Of a DNA stretch of 64,000 nucleotides, positions 10,189 to 21,527 are shown in pieces. Position 1 is the stretch's first letter; the number at the start of each line of letters is the position of its first letter. The DNA comes from Arachnomyces sp. PD_36. Lineage: Eukaryota; Ascomycota; Eurotiomycetes; Onygenales; Arachnomycetaceae. The stretch is taken from assembly GCA_032988195.1 (NCBI GenBank), contig JANTQE010000004.1:1-64000 (forward strand). Direction: 5' to 3'. The translations under genes were made by a program, and so were the position numbers. The notes below the pieces were generated by a model, which worked only from the letters and a program-made list of their open reading frames with translations, was not told the DNA's origin and did not search any database.

Positions 10189-10872
10189 ATGGTATGGCAG
10201 CTTTCTCTTTCCCCGCTTCTACTCCGGTCAACGCCGCCCAGAGGGATGCCTCCGTGTGTCTCGCCTGGTTACATCGTCGAACAAAGCACTTCGATGGCGC
10301 ATGTTACTAATAATGATACGTGTAATTGCAGGGCAAACGGAAGAAGTCCAGCCGCAAGCCGATGACCAGAAAGGTATGCTCTCCACACGACCACCTCCCC
10401 CGTTGTTGGACCAGCTTCAACTGACACGGCGGGCTCTAGAAAGAACCACTTGCGACCACATTCTCCTGTCTCTTTTGCAATCATGAGAATTCCGTGACCG
10501 TGAAGCTTGACAAGAAGCTGGGCCTGGGGAATCTATCCTGCAAGGTCTGCGGCCAGCGGTTCCAGACGGGGATCAATTGTGAGTTGATAACACCCCGATA
10601 ATATCTCGCGTCTACTTATCAATCTCCTAAATTACTCACTTGTTTCTTCTGGGCACGGTTTACTGATGATACGGGTTGCGACAGACCTATCCGCCGGGGT
10701 CGATGTATATGCGGACTGGGTGGACGCGTGCGATGCGGTAGCGAAGGACAACTCGGGGGATGCTGGCCGGGATGCGGGTGGCAGCCGGTTGGTCGGTTCT
10801 ACCGAGCCTTCAGGCCGCCTGGCGGTGTCGGCGGATGAGGAGGACGACGGGGGATACGGCGAAGAATACTAG
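10189..10872 (+). CDS. ELF1: Transcription elongation factor Elf1
   Basis: This is Elf1, a small zinc-ribbon protein that binds elongating RNA polymerase II on chromatin. Exons 10189-10191, 10332-10373, 10440-10578 and 10685-10872 join in frame to 123 residues. The first coding exon is only the ATG. The second encodes the basic start GKRKKSSRKPMTRK, which fixes the start choice because this tail is highly conserved. The zinc ribbon follows as CLFCNHE and CKVCGQRF, two CxxC pairs, and then YLSAGVDVYADWVDACD. The C-terminal third is acidic and Gly/Ser-rich (ADEEDDGGYGEEY), as in other fungi. The gene lies between two uracil-salvage/catabolism genes without an obvious functional tie to them. Confidence 0.95.
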
Positions 10873-11198
10873 CCGGTCCAATTATTCGCGGGCGTTTTGG
10901 GCATGCTGGAAATAGACGGGTTGGTTTCTCTTTACAGGTCTTGGGCCCATCCACGTGGAAGCCCCATGGCGGTGGTTCAATCGTCGGTTGCCTTGCAATT
11001 TGAGAAACAGGTGTGGCAGTATGCCCACCACCCGGACCACTACACTACCACCCCGACCTACTTATGTGTATATATATGAGAATCTACGGGAAAAGAGACC
11101 AACAACATGCGTTAAGGGTATTTTAATGATTTCGAAGACTCAAACACGGTAGACGCCTACCGGGCATGGGACTCCCACGTCACGGCCATTCATCTAGG
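10873..11198. other. Intergenic, convergent 3' ends
   Basis: This region separates the 3' ends of ELF1 (+) and the uracil phosphoribosyltransferase gene (-). Only short meaningless frames occur, and I see nothing else in it. Confidence 0.6.
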
Positions 11199-12115
11199 TC
11201 ATAACGTGTAATAACGATCCCCAAAATCTCCAAGGCCAGGTGTGATATATCTTTTGCAAGCGATGTCAGCAACAAACAACGGTCAGAAGAAAAACGGTGG
11301 TACTCACTTCTTCTCATCTAAGCCATTGTCGATGAACGCAGTGACGACCCGTAGCCGTGGGAATCGCTGGGCAAAGTCGGCAACCCCCGAAGGGCTTGCG
11401 ATGAGATTCAAGAACAGGATGCGGTCCTCGGGTACACCTCTGGACTTGAGGACTTCCACCGCCATGGTTGCCGATCCGCCTACATATCCTCTTATTAGTA
11501 ACCGCGCGAGCAATCCTGTAGAACGTGCTGACCTGTGGCAAACATTGGGTCAAGAAGGAGAACCCATCGGTTGGATATATCCTCGGGCAGTTTATCGTAG
11601 AATAACTTGGGCTTGCACGATTCTTCGTCTCTTTGGATGAGAATTTTTCCAATTCGAACGGACCTGCAGCAGTCCCGGAGTCCCTGCTCCATGGCTTCCC
11701 CCGCCCTCATGATCGAGACGCCGCATATCTTGCCCTGAAATCGAACCCCGAGGTATGATCGTCCGACGGGCGTCGTGACCGCCTCCTCCACAACCGGTAG
11801 ATGGTTCAGGCCTTCTTCCACCAGAAGGCGGATTATCCGGTTCGAGTAAAAGATGAAGTCCGCTCGGCTCGTCCGCTGGTCCCGGATCATGCTTCAGACA
11901 CTCGACCATTAGCAGCGACTCTAGGCATACCGTAGTGGTGGGGGTTTTACATACGTTAGCAGCGCAATCAGCTGGGGAGTCTGAGGTAGTACATGGACAT
12001 TCTCATAGGATAGCTCCTTCGAAACAGTGGCGGTGGGCTTTTCTCCGTCCGGCTTGTACAGAGGGCCAACCCCCTGAGCTGGCGATGGTCCTGCCTCCGC
12101 GGCCGAGGATGACAT
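11199..12115 (-). CDS. URC6: Uracil phosphoribosyltransferase
   Basis: The enzyme converts uracil and PRPP into UMP. It belongs to the Fur1/Urc6 family and would feed either salvage or the URC catabolic route, which proceeds through UMP. Four exons join in frame to 247 residues: 11955-12115, 11533-11891, 11308-11479 and 11199-11250. Visible motifs are SYENVHVLPQTPQLIALLT, VGRSYLGVRF, GVSIMRAGEAME, the PRPP-binding loop LLLDPMFATGGSA and the C-terminal uracil-binding end YITPGLGDFGDRYYTL. The intron before the last exon means the coding frame does not stop at the apparent FIDNGLDEKK end. An upstream in-frame ATG at 12163 would add 16 residues and is less likely. It lies about 1.9 kb beyond the URC1 start codon. 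Confidence 0.95.
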
Positions 12116-13367
12116 AGTACCCGAGTTCTTTTGAAGGATGGCTTGACCTGTGTCTAATATCACGTTCGAAATAATGAGGCGGCGACCAGAATAGAGACGG
12201 TGGCCCTTATGAGAACGTGTCTCGTCCAGGTATACAGTTGTGGGGTTTCGGGGAAGAGCTTGTTTGTAGGATTCTTGTTAGAACTCAAGGCACTTTCCGC
12301 TCGGAAATAAATGGCAACCAGGGGAAGCAGGTGAAGAGGTGTAAATATGTCAAGACTGGGTGAAGAAGAAGAATGTTGTGAGGAGTTTTGTTGTTCCCTC
12401 AGATCTACCCCCCACTACTATCCTACTGTAACTCCTACCCCGTAAGAGTCGCTGCGGAGAACCAGTACAAGCAGTACCAGGATGGCAGAGGAGCAAAGGG
12501 TGTGACTTGATTGTATCATGTACCACCGAATCACGAGCACTTGCCCTAATAGGACGCACGGGAGTCTTTTACCTGATAGACCCCTTAGACCGCCCTTGTG
12601 TGCGGATTATGCCCGCACGAGGATATCACGAAACTTTCCGATGCATCCAAGCCGTACCGTACCGTACCGGCGGCTCTGGTGTTTTGCCATTCAAAACGAT
12701 CCTGTTTTTTTTTTCGAAATAAACCCCCTCCCGGTTCCCGACTGTGTCTACTTATGACTTGATTACTGTTTGGGAATCTCGCTTCAAAGTCCAGATCCTC
12801 CATTTAGTTTCGGCCTTCTGTTTGTTCACCATGTCACCGAGAGAGAGAGGCCCGGGGATGTTGTAGCCAATGAGCCTCAGCAATCTTGCTGGTCAAGTCA
12901 CCTTTGTATACAGCTATACTAATTTATCACCGCACCAGTCAAAGAACGGGGCAGGCAGAGAAAAAAGCTCAGATGAAACCGGCAAAGATGATATCAGAAA
13001 GTTACTACTTTCTCTCCCAGTAGCAGATAGAAGAGTATCTGGCGGGGGGGGGAATGAGTGTGATGGTTGTGGACGGAAGGCGGGATGATTGGCACCTTAC
13101 CCAAATAGGCACCATACCAGGTTCCGTCGCCCACTCCTCACTCCTACGAAGACGACGAGCATGTATCTTTATCTACTCCTTACCAATACAACAATTCTCA
13201 TGGTTTAGTTCTACCATTCCAATTCCACGAAAATCACTTGAAGCTCCTATTGTACTTGTTGAGGAGATGCTAACTGAAGATGGCTTGTTCTCACTAATGC
13301 ATTTCTTCCGTCAGACCTGTACAAAGATCGATCCCATTCGGAGCTACCCACCTCGGCCCCTCGATCG
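12116..13367. promoter_or_regulatory. Divergent promoter region of URC6 and WAPL
   Basis: This 1.25-kb region holds both 5' flanks. A CCGTA pentamer array occurs at 12652-12670, and a short C/G-rich run lies near 13041. Reading frames present on both strands are short and lack domain or splice support. Confidence 0.55.
12652..12670. repeat. CCGTA pentamer array
   Basis: CCGTA repeats three times and is followed by CCGG, giving four CCG triplets at 5-bp spacing, with a further CGG just after. CCG/CGG triplets are the half-sites used by Zn2Cys6 transcription factors. The array is about 540 bp upstream of the uracil phosphoribosyltransferase start. It could equally be a simple microsatellite. 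Confidence 0.6.
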
Positions 13368-16072
13368 ATGGCTACCACACCAAGTATGAAGCCTCACCAC
13401 GCACGTGTGACTTACGGGAAGTCTTCAAGGAAACGAGCGCAAAATCCCGAGTTGGACGGCCGAGACTTTACTTCCCCCCCCGCGACCCCATCTATTCAAC
13501 TAAACCGAAAACATGCGGTAGGCGGAGAGCGTTCAACCACGTTGCCGAATGTCTCCAAATCACCGACTCGCCGCCAAAACAAGCAACGTCCCGACGACCA
13601 TGCGTTAGAACAGAAGACGTCCCTTCCTCGTAACAATCCCCGGCCACAGTCGTCCAGGTCAAAGCCGAGAACACAGTCACGCGCATCCGTTCAGTCGGGA
13701 TACAGCAATGTGTATGATGTACCTTCGTCCGGTGATGAGCAAAGCAGCGCTTATGGAAGTGGTCAAAAGCGCCGGAAGCTAGGGACGGTCGGGAAGGAAT
13801 CCTCTTCAACACCGGTTACTCTCCCCCACCGCCAGCAGCGGCCGGCTTTACCGATGCCGATGAAACGAACCCGACACAATAACATAGCCATTTCCAATGG
13901 AGGCATAGATGCTCCAATGGACACTCAAGTGGAGGTTGTTATTGAGCAGGGTGTTCGGTCAAGTCGCGAGAGTCGATCCCGTCACGCATCGGTGACTTCC
14001 GGAAGAGATACGGAAGAGATATCGCGCGAAGCCAACGGCCTGCCCGACCCACCCTCAAACCCTCTCCGGGCAGATAAATATACCGCCGGGTGGGAGTCGA
14101 CCAGCCCTAGACCGACCCAGAGCCAACCGCTTTGGGGTGGCTTGCAGAGTAGGAGGAGGGCTGGAGGATACAGGAGAGATGAAAGTGTTGACGATAAACC
14201 CATCGTTGCAACTCCTGGCCGAAGAAGGCTGGTGGACGGATTGAACGCAAGCAGGCCCGACGTAGAAGACACCGCTGAATCAGCTACCGTCGGCCTTCGT
14301 CGCTCCCCAACGTCGTCCGAAAGCTCCTTCGTCCTCTCGAGCTCCAAGGATATAGAGCCATTGGCGGATACTACTAGTCGCGGCCATAACAATCAGAGGC
14401 CAGCTGCAGCACAAAATTCCCAAGCAGCTGGCCCCAGGATAACTTATGCCCGGCAACGTTCATTCTTGAGCGAAGCCAGCATGCTTGAGAACCCAGAAAA
14501 GTTAAAAATATCAGATTCCCCCAATGCGCCACATAATATTAGAGGACGCGGCGAAAAATCTTCTACAGCCGGGAAGAGGATGCCTGTCGAACCGAGCGAC
14601 GAAACCAGTATCACCCACACTGGAGCAGTGAGAAGCATCCACGAGCTACGGCAAGCGGGGGGCAATGCAAGATTTCAAGGAATGATTGATTCCATCCTTG
14701 AAGATATTGAAGATAGTTTAGGCTCCGTTTCGACAAAACGCAGCGGGTTGATTCAGCTATGCCACAAGCTCACGGAATATCAGTCGGCTCGTCAATTTGT
14801 GGAAACCGGCCTCGAGAAGCGATTTGCGGACACAGTGAGGGACCAAACAGACCTTATATCCTCTAGCCTCGCTGTTTATGCGTGTGCGTTGCTTCTATCG
14901 ACAGGCCCAACCTCGAATACAACGCTATCTGCCTGTTGTTCGGTTATACTGGAGCTTGTACCACACCTACTTGGGGAAGAAGAAGATATCCAAGCGCTTA
15001 CGAAAAACAGACGCACGAAGTTGTCGAGAGCCGAGCAGGCGGCTTTGCGAGATCTTTGCGGGCAATTTGCTACCTCCAGAATATGGTGTGATAAACCCCC
15101 CTCCCAAATTTCTCCTCAGGTTATGGCCTTGCGTTGCCTTGAGATGGCAGTTAGGAAAGTTCGCGAGAAGGGGGAATACTTGGAAGTCATTTCCTCCTCG
15201 ACTTTGGACCAGCTTGTCGGGATACTTTTACGCCATTCAGATACTGTTAAGGACACCTCTACGTTACCCAACGATCTCCTTGTTCTAGAACTAGTATTCT
15301 CAGTTCTAGAGTCTTATACAGTTGAAATGGGCAGTCTTGGATCTGGACAAGAGTTGGTCATCAAACGGTTGTCGCACCTTGGCCCATTTCTTGCCCTTCT
15401 TACGAAACAAGGCCATTGTCAGAGTAGACAACTTCAAATATTGAATATCCGACTTATCCTGAATGTCACAAACAACAATCCGCCCCTATGCGAAGACTTT
15501 GCCACTCCCGATCTTACTGGAGCCTTGGTTGAGATCATTGTTTCGAAATTCGGGCTTGTGTCAGAAGATTTTATCGGCGAACGACGAGAGCCGGTTTTGG
15601 ATATTGTGATTTTAGCTCTAGGTGCCCTGATAAACCTAGCCGAATGGAGTGAAACTTCGAGAAATCTGATTCTGAAGTGCCAGGGTGAGTCGGGAAGATT
15701 CATCGACGGTCTATTGCGATTGTTCACCAATGGGTTAGACGCAATCTTCGAGGTAGGACCCCCCCGTACTAACTCACGGACCTTGGAAGCTAACTGGCCA
15801 AGGCCGATTCCGTCGTTCAAACTCACGCGAACGTCGCGTTCGGCTATCTGTCCGTCCTTCTGAGTACACTCTGTCTCAACGACGAGGCGCGATCTTATTT
15901 ACGCCAACATCTCGACAGACTCTTGGGAACAGTGGACGAATTCCTTCGCCATTACCGAAAAGTCGAGGAAGAGATGCATCAGCCCGAACCGCAAGATGAT
16001 CCAATGGCGGGTTTCACATCGCGCCTACAAGGGATTGTCACCCGGATCAGGGACTTGGAAAGCGGCCGCTAA
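13368..16072 (+). CDS. Wapl-family cohesin release factor
   Basis: The product is a Wapl/Rad61-type protein, which opens cohesin rings and controls sister-chromatid cohesion. Exons 13368-15752 and 15803-16072 give 884 residues. The first 420 or so are low-complexity, basic and Ser/Pro-rich, and probably disordered. The conserved WAPL domain begins around IHELRQAGGNARFQ and continues through ILEDIEDSLG, QLCHKLTEYQSARQF, LRDLCGQFATSR, ILNIRLILNVTNNN and ALGALINLAEWSE. It ends in the second exon with VQTHANVAFGYLSVLLSTL, a strongly conserved stretch. The single intron (50 nt) has a clear CTAAC branch point. ATG at 13386 is an alternative start only six residues downstream. Confidence 0.9.
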
Positions 16073-17633
16073 GATTTAGGAAAGAGATGCAAGTGGAAAG
16101 ACATCGAAGGAAATGACCGACCAACCCAACGTCACTCGTCCTCCACAATTTTTTCTAATGGAGGGGAGGGTAAAAAACCCCCTGCTTTATTACATTAGCG
16201 AAGACCATGTTTAGAAGGCATTTTCTGATGCATGTTGAGATAGGCTATCCTTACGCGCAGAAATAGTCGCCCAGCTAATCGCCAAAAGGGAGTCTTTCAC
16301 ATGATTAAGTGTTTTCAAATGCGCAGTTAACGGATGCTTGTGATTCGCAGCACCGTCCTGGAAAAGATCCTCCTATATTGGTGCTTGTACCCGTCACCGG
16401 AGTATTTATTTCTGGGTGGTTGGTGGTTGGGAAATGGGGGTTAGTGCACTGGATATAGCTTAAATATCTACTCGCCAGGGTTGGCTCCCGCGATATCTGA
16501 GTGGCGGTAGATAGATAAACGGCCCTCGAATCCCTAGGATGGCTGCGGAGCTGATGGCGATTGCAGCTCTGCTGAGGTGTGTGTTCTTGATGTTTGTGAC
16601 AGTGTATCTTCCTGTGGGTGTCGGTTGTCATCAGTATGGGTAGTAGAGATACCTAGTAGTCCATGTTCGACATTGATTTCAAAGCAGATATTCCGTTCTT
16701 CTCCGTAACTGTGTTTGGGCTACACTGGCTCTTTCCAGCAAACTGTATGCTCCAAAATGGGTACCTCTTGCATACCCATCTCGATTGATTGGCGCCCGCC
16801 CAGCTTCCCTCTGTGAACTCATTGTGGAACCAACCCTGCAACCCCATCGACATCTGCATCTGCGCGAAGGAACAGCTAGAGGGGATGATAGGCAAGTCGA
16901 GCAATGAACCTGCATGGTTTGAATTGAACCGTGATAAATTAACATCCAGGCGATGACGATGGTTTCCCCACCGGGAATGAAGCTATGAGGTAAGTATGCG
17001 TTCTTTCGCAGCTCGCACGGAAGCTGAGAGATGGACTTCAATCGATCAAATATTGCGGAGTGTCTCTTTTCCTAGTAGTATATATATTTAGTGACTTCAT
17101 TATCTCTGCTTCTTTTGTTAATCAGCTTCCTGAGAGCATAAAATAATTCCACCCAAACCTCAGTGAGCTGCCAAGTACGTAATACTAGACCTAGACCGCC
17201 TGGCAAGAACTGTGGAAAAGGCTTTTGTCCCCCAGCTCTGACTCTTCAACCATTCTGCATAAGAATAACAATCGATTTACTAAGGGTCACTTTGGTTTTT
17301 AGCGTGCAACTCCGTCGGCCCAGCTTGCTAAATTGCCTTCGTCATCGTCGACTTTAACCAAACCTTGCTTCCCTTCCGAGTATTCTTGGCAACAATAAGA
17401 CAACTTTCTCCCTCAAGATATTTGGATTTCAAGAGGCATCCCGTTGCTGAGAATTTATCCTCCCTCCGCAGCATCGTTTGAGGACACTGCCTCCTGCTTT
17501 TGATAAATCGCATCGCTGTTGGGCAAAATTGCCACGCCTCAGCGCCCCGTTCGATAACGCAATCTCTCACCCTCCCCCCCCCGGGTCTAGGCCTTGGTTG
17601 ACCTTCCAGAGGTAAATCTGAGGGGCAGTGAAT
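16073..17633. other. Long intergenic stretch, WAPL 3' flank and RHEB 5' leader
   Basis: I find no gene in these 1.5 kb. The open frames on the minus strand (16305-17041, 17328-17711) have no recognisable domain, and their composition looks like non-coding DNA. A pyrimidine-rich run with eight consecutive C lies near 17574, shortly before the RHEB start, and probably belongs to its promoter or 5' UTR. No tRNA or other structured RNA was recognised. Confidence 0.5.
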
Positions 17634-18486
17634 ATGCCTCCGCCGCCGAAGCAGCGAAAGATAGCCATTGTCGGCAGTCGATCCGTAGGTAAGATTTGGT
17701 CTTTCTAGCATTGTTTCTCTCTCGAAGGAAGTGGAAAATGCAAAGAAAAAGAGAGCACTTCAGTCGAGTCCCACGCTCCTCCTCTGCTAACACTGTTGAC
17801 AGGAAAATCGTCACTCACAGTTCAATTTGTTGATGGTGTATTTGTTGAGAGTTACTATCCAACAATTGAAAATACTTTCAGCCGAATCATCAAATATAAG
17901 GGCCAGGACTTCGCGACAGAGATTGTGGACACTGCTGGACAGGTGAGGACTCCCCCATTGCATAACACAAAGATCACTGCAGAGGTACTAACGAAGCTAT
18001 CTAGGATGAGTACAGCATCCTTAACTCCAAGCATTTCATTGGGATCCATGGGTACATGATTGTTTATTCCGTGGCATCACGCCAGTCATTCGACATGGTG
18101 AGGGTTATTCGCGACAAAATTCTGAATCATCTGGTAAGAGGCCTCTCCATCTCTCCGGATTCTCGGTGATCTACGTTTAATGTGCGGCACATGGACGGGT
18201 TTACATCATGGCAATCACCAGGCAACTAACTAATCGTCTCTCCCAGGGTTCCGAGTGGGTTCCACTGGTCATTGTCGGCAACAAGAGCGATCTCAAGTCT
18301 GAGCTGCGTCAGGTTACCTCTGACGAGGGGAAGAAGCTAGGAGAGGAATTCAACTGTGCCTGGACTGAGGCAAGTGCTCGGCTCAATGATAACGTCGGGA
18401 AGGCCTTCGACCTGATCATTGGGGAAGTTGAGAAATCCCAGAACCCAAACCAACCACCTGATGGGAGCAAATGCTCGGTCATGTAA
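17634..18486 (+). CDS. RHB1: Rheb-family small GTPase
   Basis: This is a Ras-superfamily GTPase of the Rheb group, which activates TOR complex 1 in many eukaryotes and affects basic amino-acid uptake in yeast. Exons 17634-17688, 17803-17942, 18005-18133 and 18247-18486 give 187 residues. The P-loop reads GSRSVGKS, with Arg at the position equivalent to Ras Gly12, a Rheb hallmark. The effector loop reads YYPTIENTFS, G3 is DTAGQDEYS, G4 is NKSD and G5 is EASA. The C-terminus CSVM is a CaaX box for farnesylation. The gene looks intact, and no close functional partner lies adjacent. Confidence 0.97.
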
Positions 18487-19111
18487 TAGAGGGTGCCAGG
18501 GCGATGTCTTTGTATTCACATTACCAATTAGAGAAGTTTTTCTTGTGTGAAATGATGAGTATGATGAGTAGACTATCTAACTTGTTGATTCGGCTTTTGT
18601 TTGAAGGGAGGGTCTGCTTTGACCCTGCGTTTTTCCTGGAACGTAGCTGGTATCGAAACATGCTTCGATTTCTCTTTAATATCCCGTCACATGGGCCTCT
18701 CTTTGTACACTCTTTTATTTTCCTTTCATTGTAATTTTGAGATTATACTGCAGAATAAACAGGCCTCTCTGCTCCCCTAATTACTGATCAAGACTAGTAA
18801 ATAGATGTTCTACTTTTGCTTCTTCTAGAAAAGTCGTGGAAAAACATCGCGAGATCGCCGAGAGGAACTTGGCTTTCCGGAACTGGAGAATCAAATTAAT
18901 CCGAACTCGTAAATGGTGGGGGTGCTTCCTACCACGCACCACGGAAGAACCCCACCAAATTCTAAACTGCGATGAATCTTTCCAGGACCTGACTTCCTTG
19001 CCTCATACGTCTAGGAGATTTCCTTTTACACGTTAGCTTCTCCTTTATAACCGGTTCCTATATTTTCAAAACATAAGGACCGTCCCATCTATCCGCCCCG
19101 GCCTTTAAGCC
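18487..19111. other. Intergenic, RHEB 3' UTR and SES1 promoter
   Basis: AT-rich 3' flank of the GTPase gene followed by the promoter of the seryl-tRNA synthetase gene. Two close TGATGAG copies near 18555-18568 resemble snoRNA C boxes, but no D box or kink-turn partner was found. No gene is supported. Confidence 0.55.
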
Positions 19112-20909
19112 ATGCTTGACCTTCTTGATTTCATCACCGAACGTGGGGGGGATCCAAAGAAAGTAAAGGAGAGCCAGCAACGACGACATGCCGACGAAGG
19201 GGCTGTGGATGAGGTGATTGCATTGTACGAGCATGCCCGCAGGAGTAAGATCAAGCTTTTCACCGTTTGGGTCCTCTCCGTCGAGAGACATGGAATACTG
19301 ATAGGCGATGCCCGATATAGCCCGCTACGAGGCGTCACAAATAGGCACAAAGATCAATGCCGTTCAGAAGGAGATTGGCAAGAAAAAGAAGGTCTGTTCT
19401 TGGTGACTTTATTCCCGGGCTAGCACCCCTTAAAACCAAGGCTATTGGCTGACAAGTGGCTGGATAAACCGTAGGAGAAGGAAGATGCCAGTGAATTGCT
19501 AGAGCAAAAAGCCACCCTCGAGAAAGAAAAGAAGAGGATTGAGGACCTTGCCGCCGAGAGCGAGGCAAAGAGGGATAAGAAAATAAAGACCATTGGCAAT
19601 TACGTCCACGACTCGGTCCCAGTGAGCAATAACGAGGTAAAGATCCGCCCTGGTGTCATCGGGATTTCTGGTTGACTTTAGGGGCTCAGGATGACAACGC
19701 GGTGATACGGGATTGGGCACCGGAGGGGGTCAAAGTTGAAAAGCGGGAATGTCTCTCACACCACGAGGTTCTCACTCGCCTCGATGGCTACGATCCCGAG
19801 CGTGGTGTCAAAATCGTCGGTCATCGCGGTTACTGTCTCACCGGTTATGGGCTGTTTCTCAACCTTGCCTTGGTGAACTATGGGCTGGAGTTCCTTTGGA
19901 ATAAGGGATACAAGCCGAACCAACCACCTCATTTCATGCTTAAAGAATTGATGTCTAAGACAGCCCAGCTCGACCAGTTTGACGAGGAGCTGTATGCTGT
20001 GAGCGAGGGTGCCGACAAACCTACCGATAAATATCTAATCGCCACATCAGAGCAACCGCTGTCCGCGCTGCATGACGGTGAATGGCTACAAGACAAAGAT
20101 CTTCCCATCCGGTACGTCTCCTTTGATATACTATCAGTGTAACTCCGATGTTGACACTTCCCCCTAGCTACGCGGGATATAGCACGTGCTATAGGAAAGA
20201 AGCAGGGGCTCACGGGAAGGATGCTTGGGGTATCTTCCGTGTCCACCAATTTGAAAAGGTAAGAACCAGTGGCTCCGAATACCCCACCCATCGGTACTAA
20301 ACCCAGCCTCAGATAGAGCAATTTATCTTGACGAAACCTGAAGAATCCTGGCAAATGTTCGACGACATGATAGCAACGTCCGAAGAATTTTACCAGTCGC
20401 TTGGCCTTCCATACCAGATAGTATCGATCGTTTCTGGGGCATTGAACAACGCAGCCGCGAAGAAGTATGACTTGGAAGCGTGGTTCCCCTTCCAGGGCGA
20501 GTACAAGGAGCTCGTGTCCTGTTCCAACTGTACCGACTATCAGTCTCGGGCCTTGGAAATTCGCTACGGGATAAAGAAGGCGACCGATGTGAAAAAGACC
20601 CATGTGCATGCTCTCAACGCCACATTATGCGCCACTGAGAGAGCCTTGTGTTGTGTTCTGGAGAATTGCCAGACGGAAGAGGTAAACTTACCCTGCTGAC
20701 GCGATGACACAATCAAAACTGACAATGAGTTTCGGCGATAGGGAGTTAACATACCGGAGCCACTTCGTAAATATATCCCCGGAGCACCCGAGTTCTTGCC
20801 ATTCACCAAGGACCTCCCCAAAGATTCTACTTCGCAAAAGAGGAACAAGAACAAAGGTGCAGCCGGACCGAATGATGCATCCCAAAAGATGAAGGACTTG
20901 AAAGTTTGA
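19112..20909 (+). CDS. SES1: Cytosolic seryl-tRNA synthetase
   Basis: This class II synthetase charges tRNA-Ser. Seven exons join in frame to 471 residues: 19112-19244, 19321-19391, 19475-19636, 19690-20111, 20168-20258, 20313-20681 and 20742-20909. The N-terminal tRNA-binding coiled coil runs to about residue 110 (INAVQKEIGKKKKEKED). The catalytic core shows GHRGYCLTGYGLFLN, PPHFMLKELM, YLIATSEQPLSA, the class II motif-2 region CYRKEAGAHGKD...FRVHQFEK, SCSNCTDYQSRALEIRY and the motif-3 stretch HALNATLCATERALC. The C-terminal tail is lysine-rich, as in fungal cytosolic enzymes. There is no mitochondrial presequence. Confidence 0.96.
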
Positions 20910-21234
20910 AAGAGAGACTGTGAGAGAAAACCTATGTCTACGTATATCAACATTTCAGGGTTTTAGAGATTTATCTCCGTGTAGAAATGAATACCCCTTA
21001 CCCCCTACTACCTCTACTATGTGAACTGTTGATTGAGCCAAGAGATCTCTCATCTCCACTTTTGTACCTGCGTCAACACCGCATATTCGGCCTTTCGGAG
21101 TATCTATCCCCCGAGAAGGCTGAAGATAAGGGAAGATAAGGCAGGGTGCGTGTACATAAGGCGAAAAAAAAAATACATCACCCCACTACGGAGGACAGAG
21201 AACTCACCGGCAATTTACTAGGGGCAAATTATTT

Positions 21235-21241
21235 TGAGTCA
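21235..21241. promoter_or_regulatory. TGAGTCA, Gcn4/CpcA-like site upstream of SER33
   Basis: TGAGTCA is the core recognised by the bZIP regulators Gcn4/CpcA, which induce amino-acid biosynthesis genes. It lies about 300 bp upstream of the start of the serine-pathway gene. The motif is expected several times by chance in 64 kb, so this is only a candidate. Confidence 0.35.
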
Positions 21242-21325
21242 GAGCCCTTTGCTTTCTCTTATAGTAGAGTCATTCTGCCCTCACCCTCTCTCTCCTTGGA
21301 ATTGGAATCTCGAGACTCAATTGTT

Positions 21326-21527
21326 CCCCCCCCCCCCCCCCCCCCCCCCCACCCCAAACACCCCCCTTCCCGACGCGGATGACACGCCACGCTCGCCGGC
21401 GCCCGGTGTCCCCCGGCCNNNNNNNNNNGCACGGTTTTCGTTTCTTTATTGGTGAGGTCTACGTCCCCCCCCCCCCCCCCCCCGGGAAATGGAAATTCCG
21501 GACCCCAATTTTTCCCCCCCCCCCCCC
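21326..21527. other. Assembly gap (N run) between C homopolymers
   Basis: Ten N occupy 21419-21428. They are flanked by poly-C runs at about 21326-21350, 21466-21483 and 21513-21526. The sequence before the first C run (GGAATTGGAATCTCGAG...) closely resembles the sequence before the last one (GGAAATGGAAATTCCGG...). This suggests that the same genomic bases were read twice with errors on either side of the gap. The bases here should not be trusted for regulatory analysis. Confidence 0.85.

Noticed and set aside
13982..15826. Antisense frames within WAPL
   Set aside because: They lie entirely opposite a conserved protein, without motifs or splice-consistent extension.
16305..17711. Several 60-130 codon minus-strand frames between WAPL and RHEB
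   Set aside because: The frames overlap each other in different phases, show no domain, and have no consistent exon chain.
18555..18640. Box C/D snoRNA downstream of RHEB (TGATGAG twice)
   Set aside because: No CTGA D box with a terminal stem was found, so the motif is likely chance in AT-rich 3' flank.
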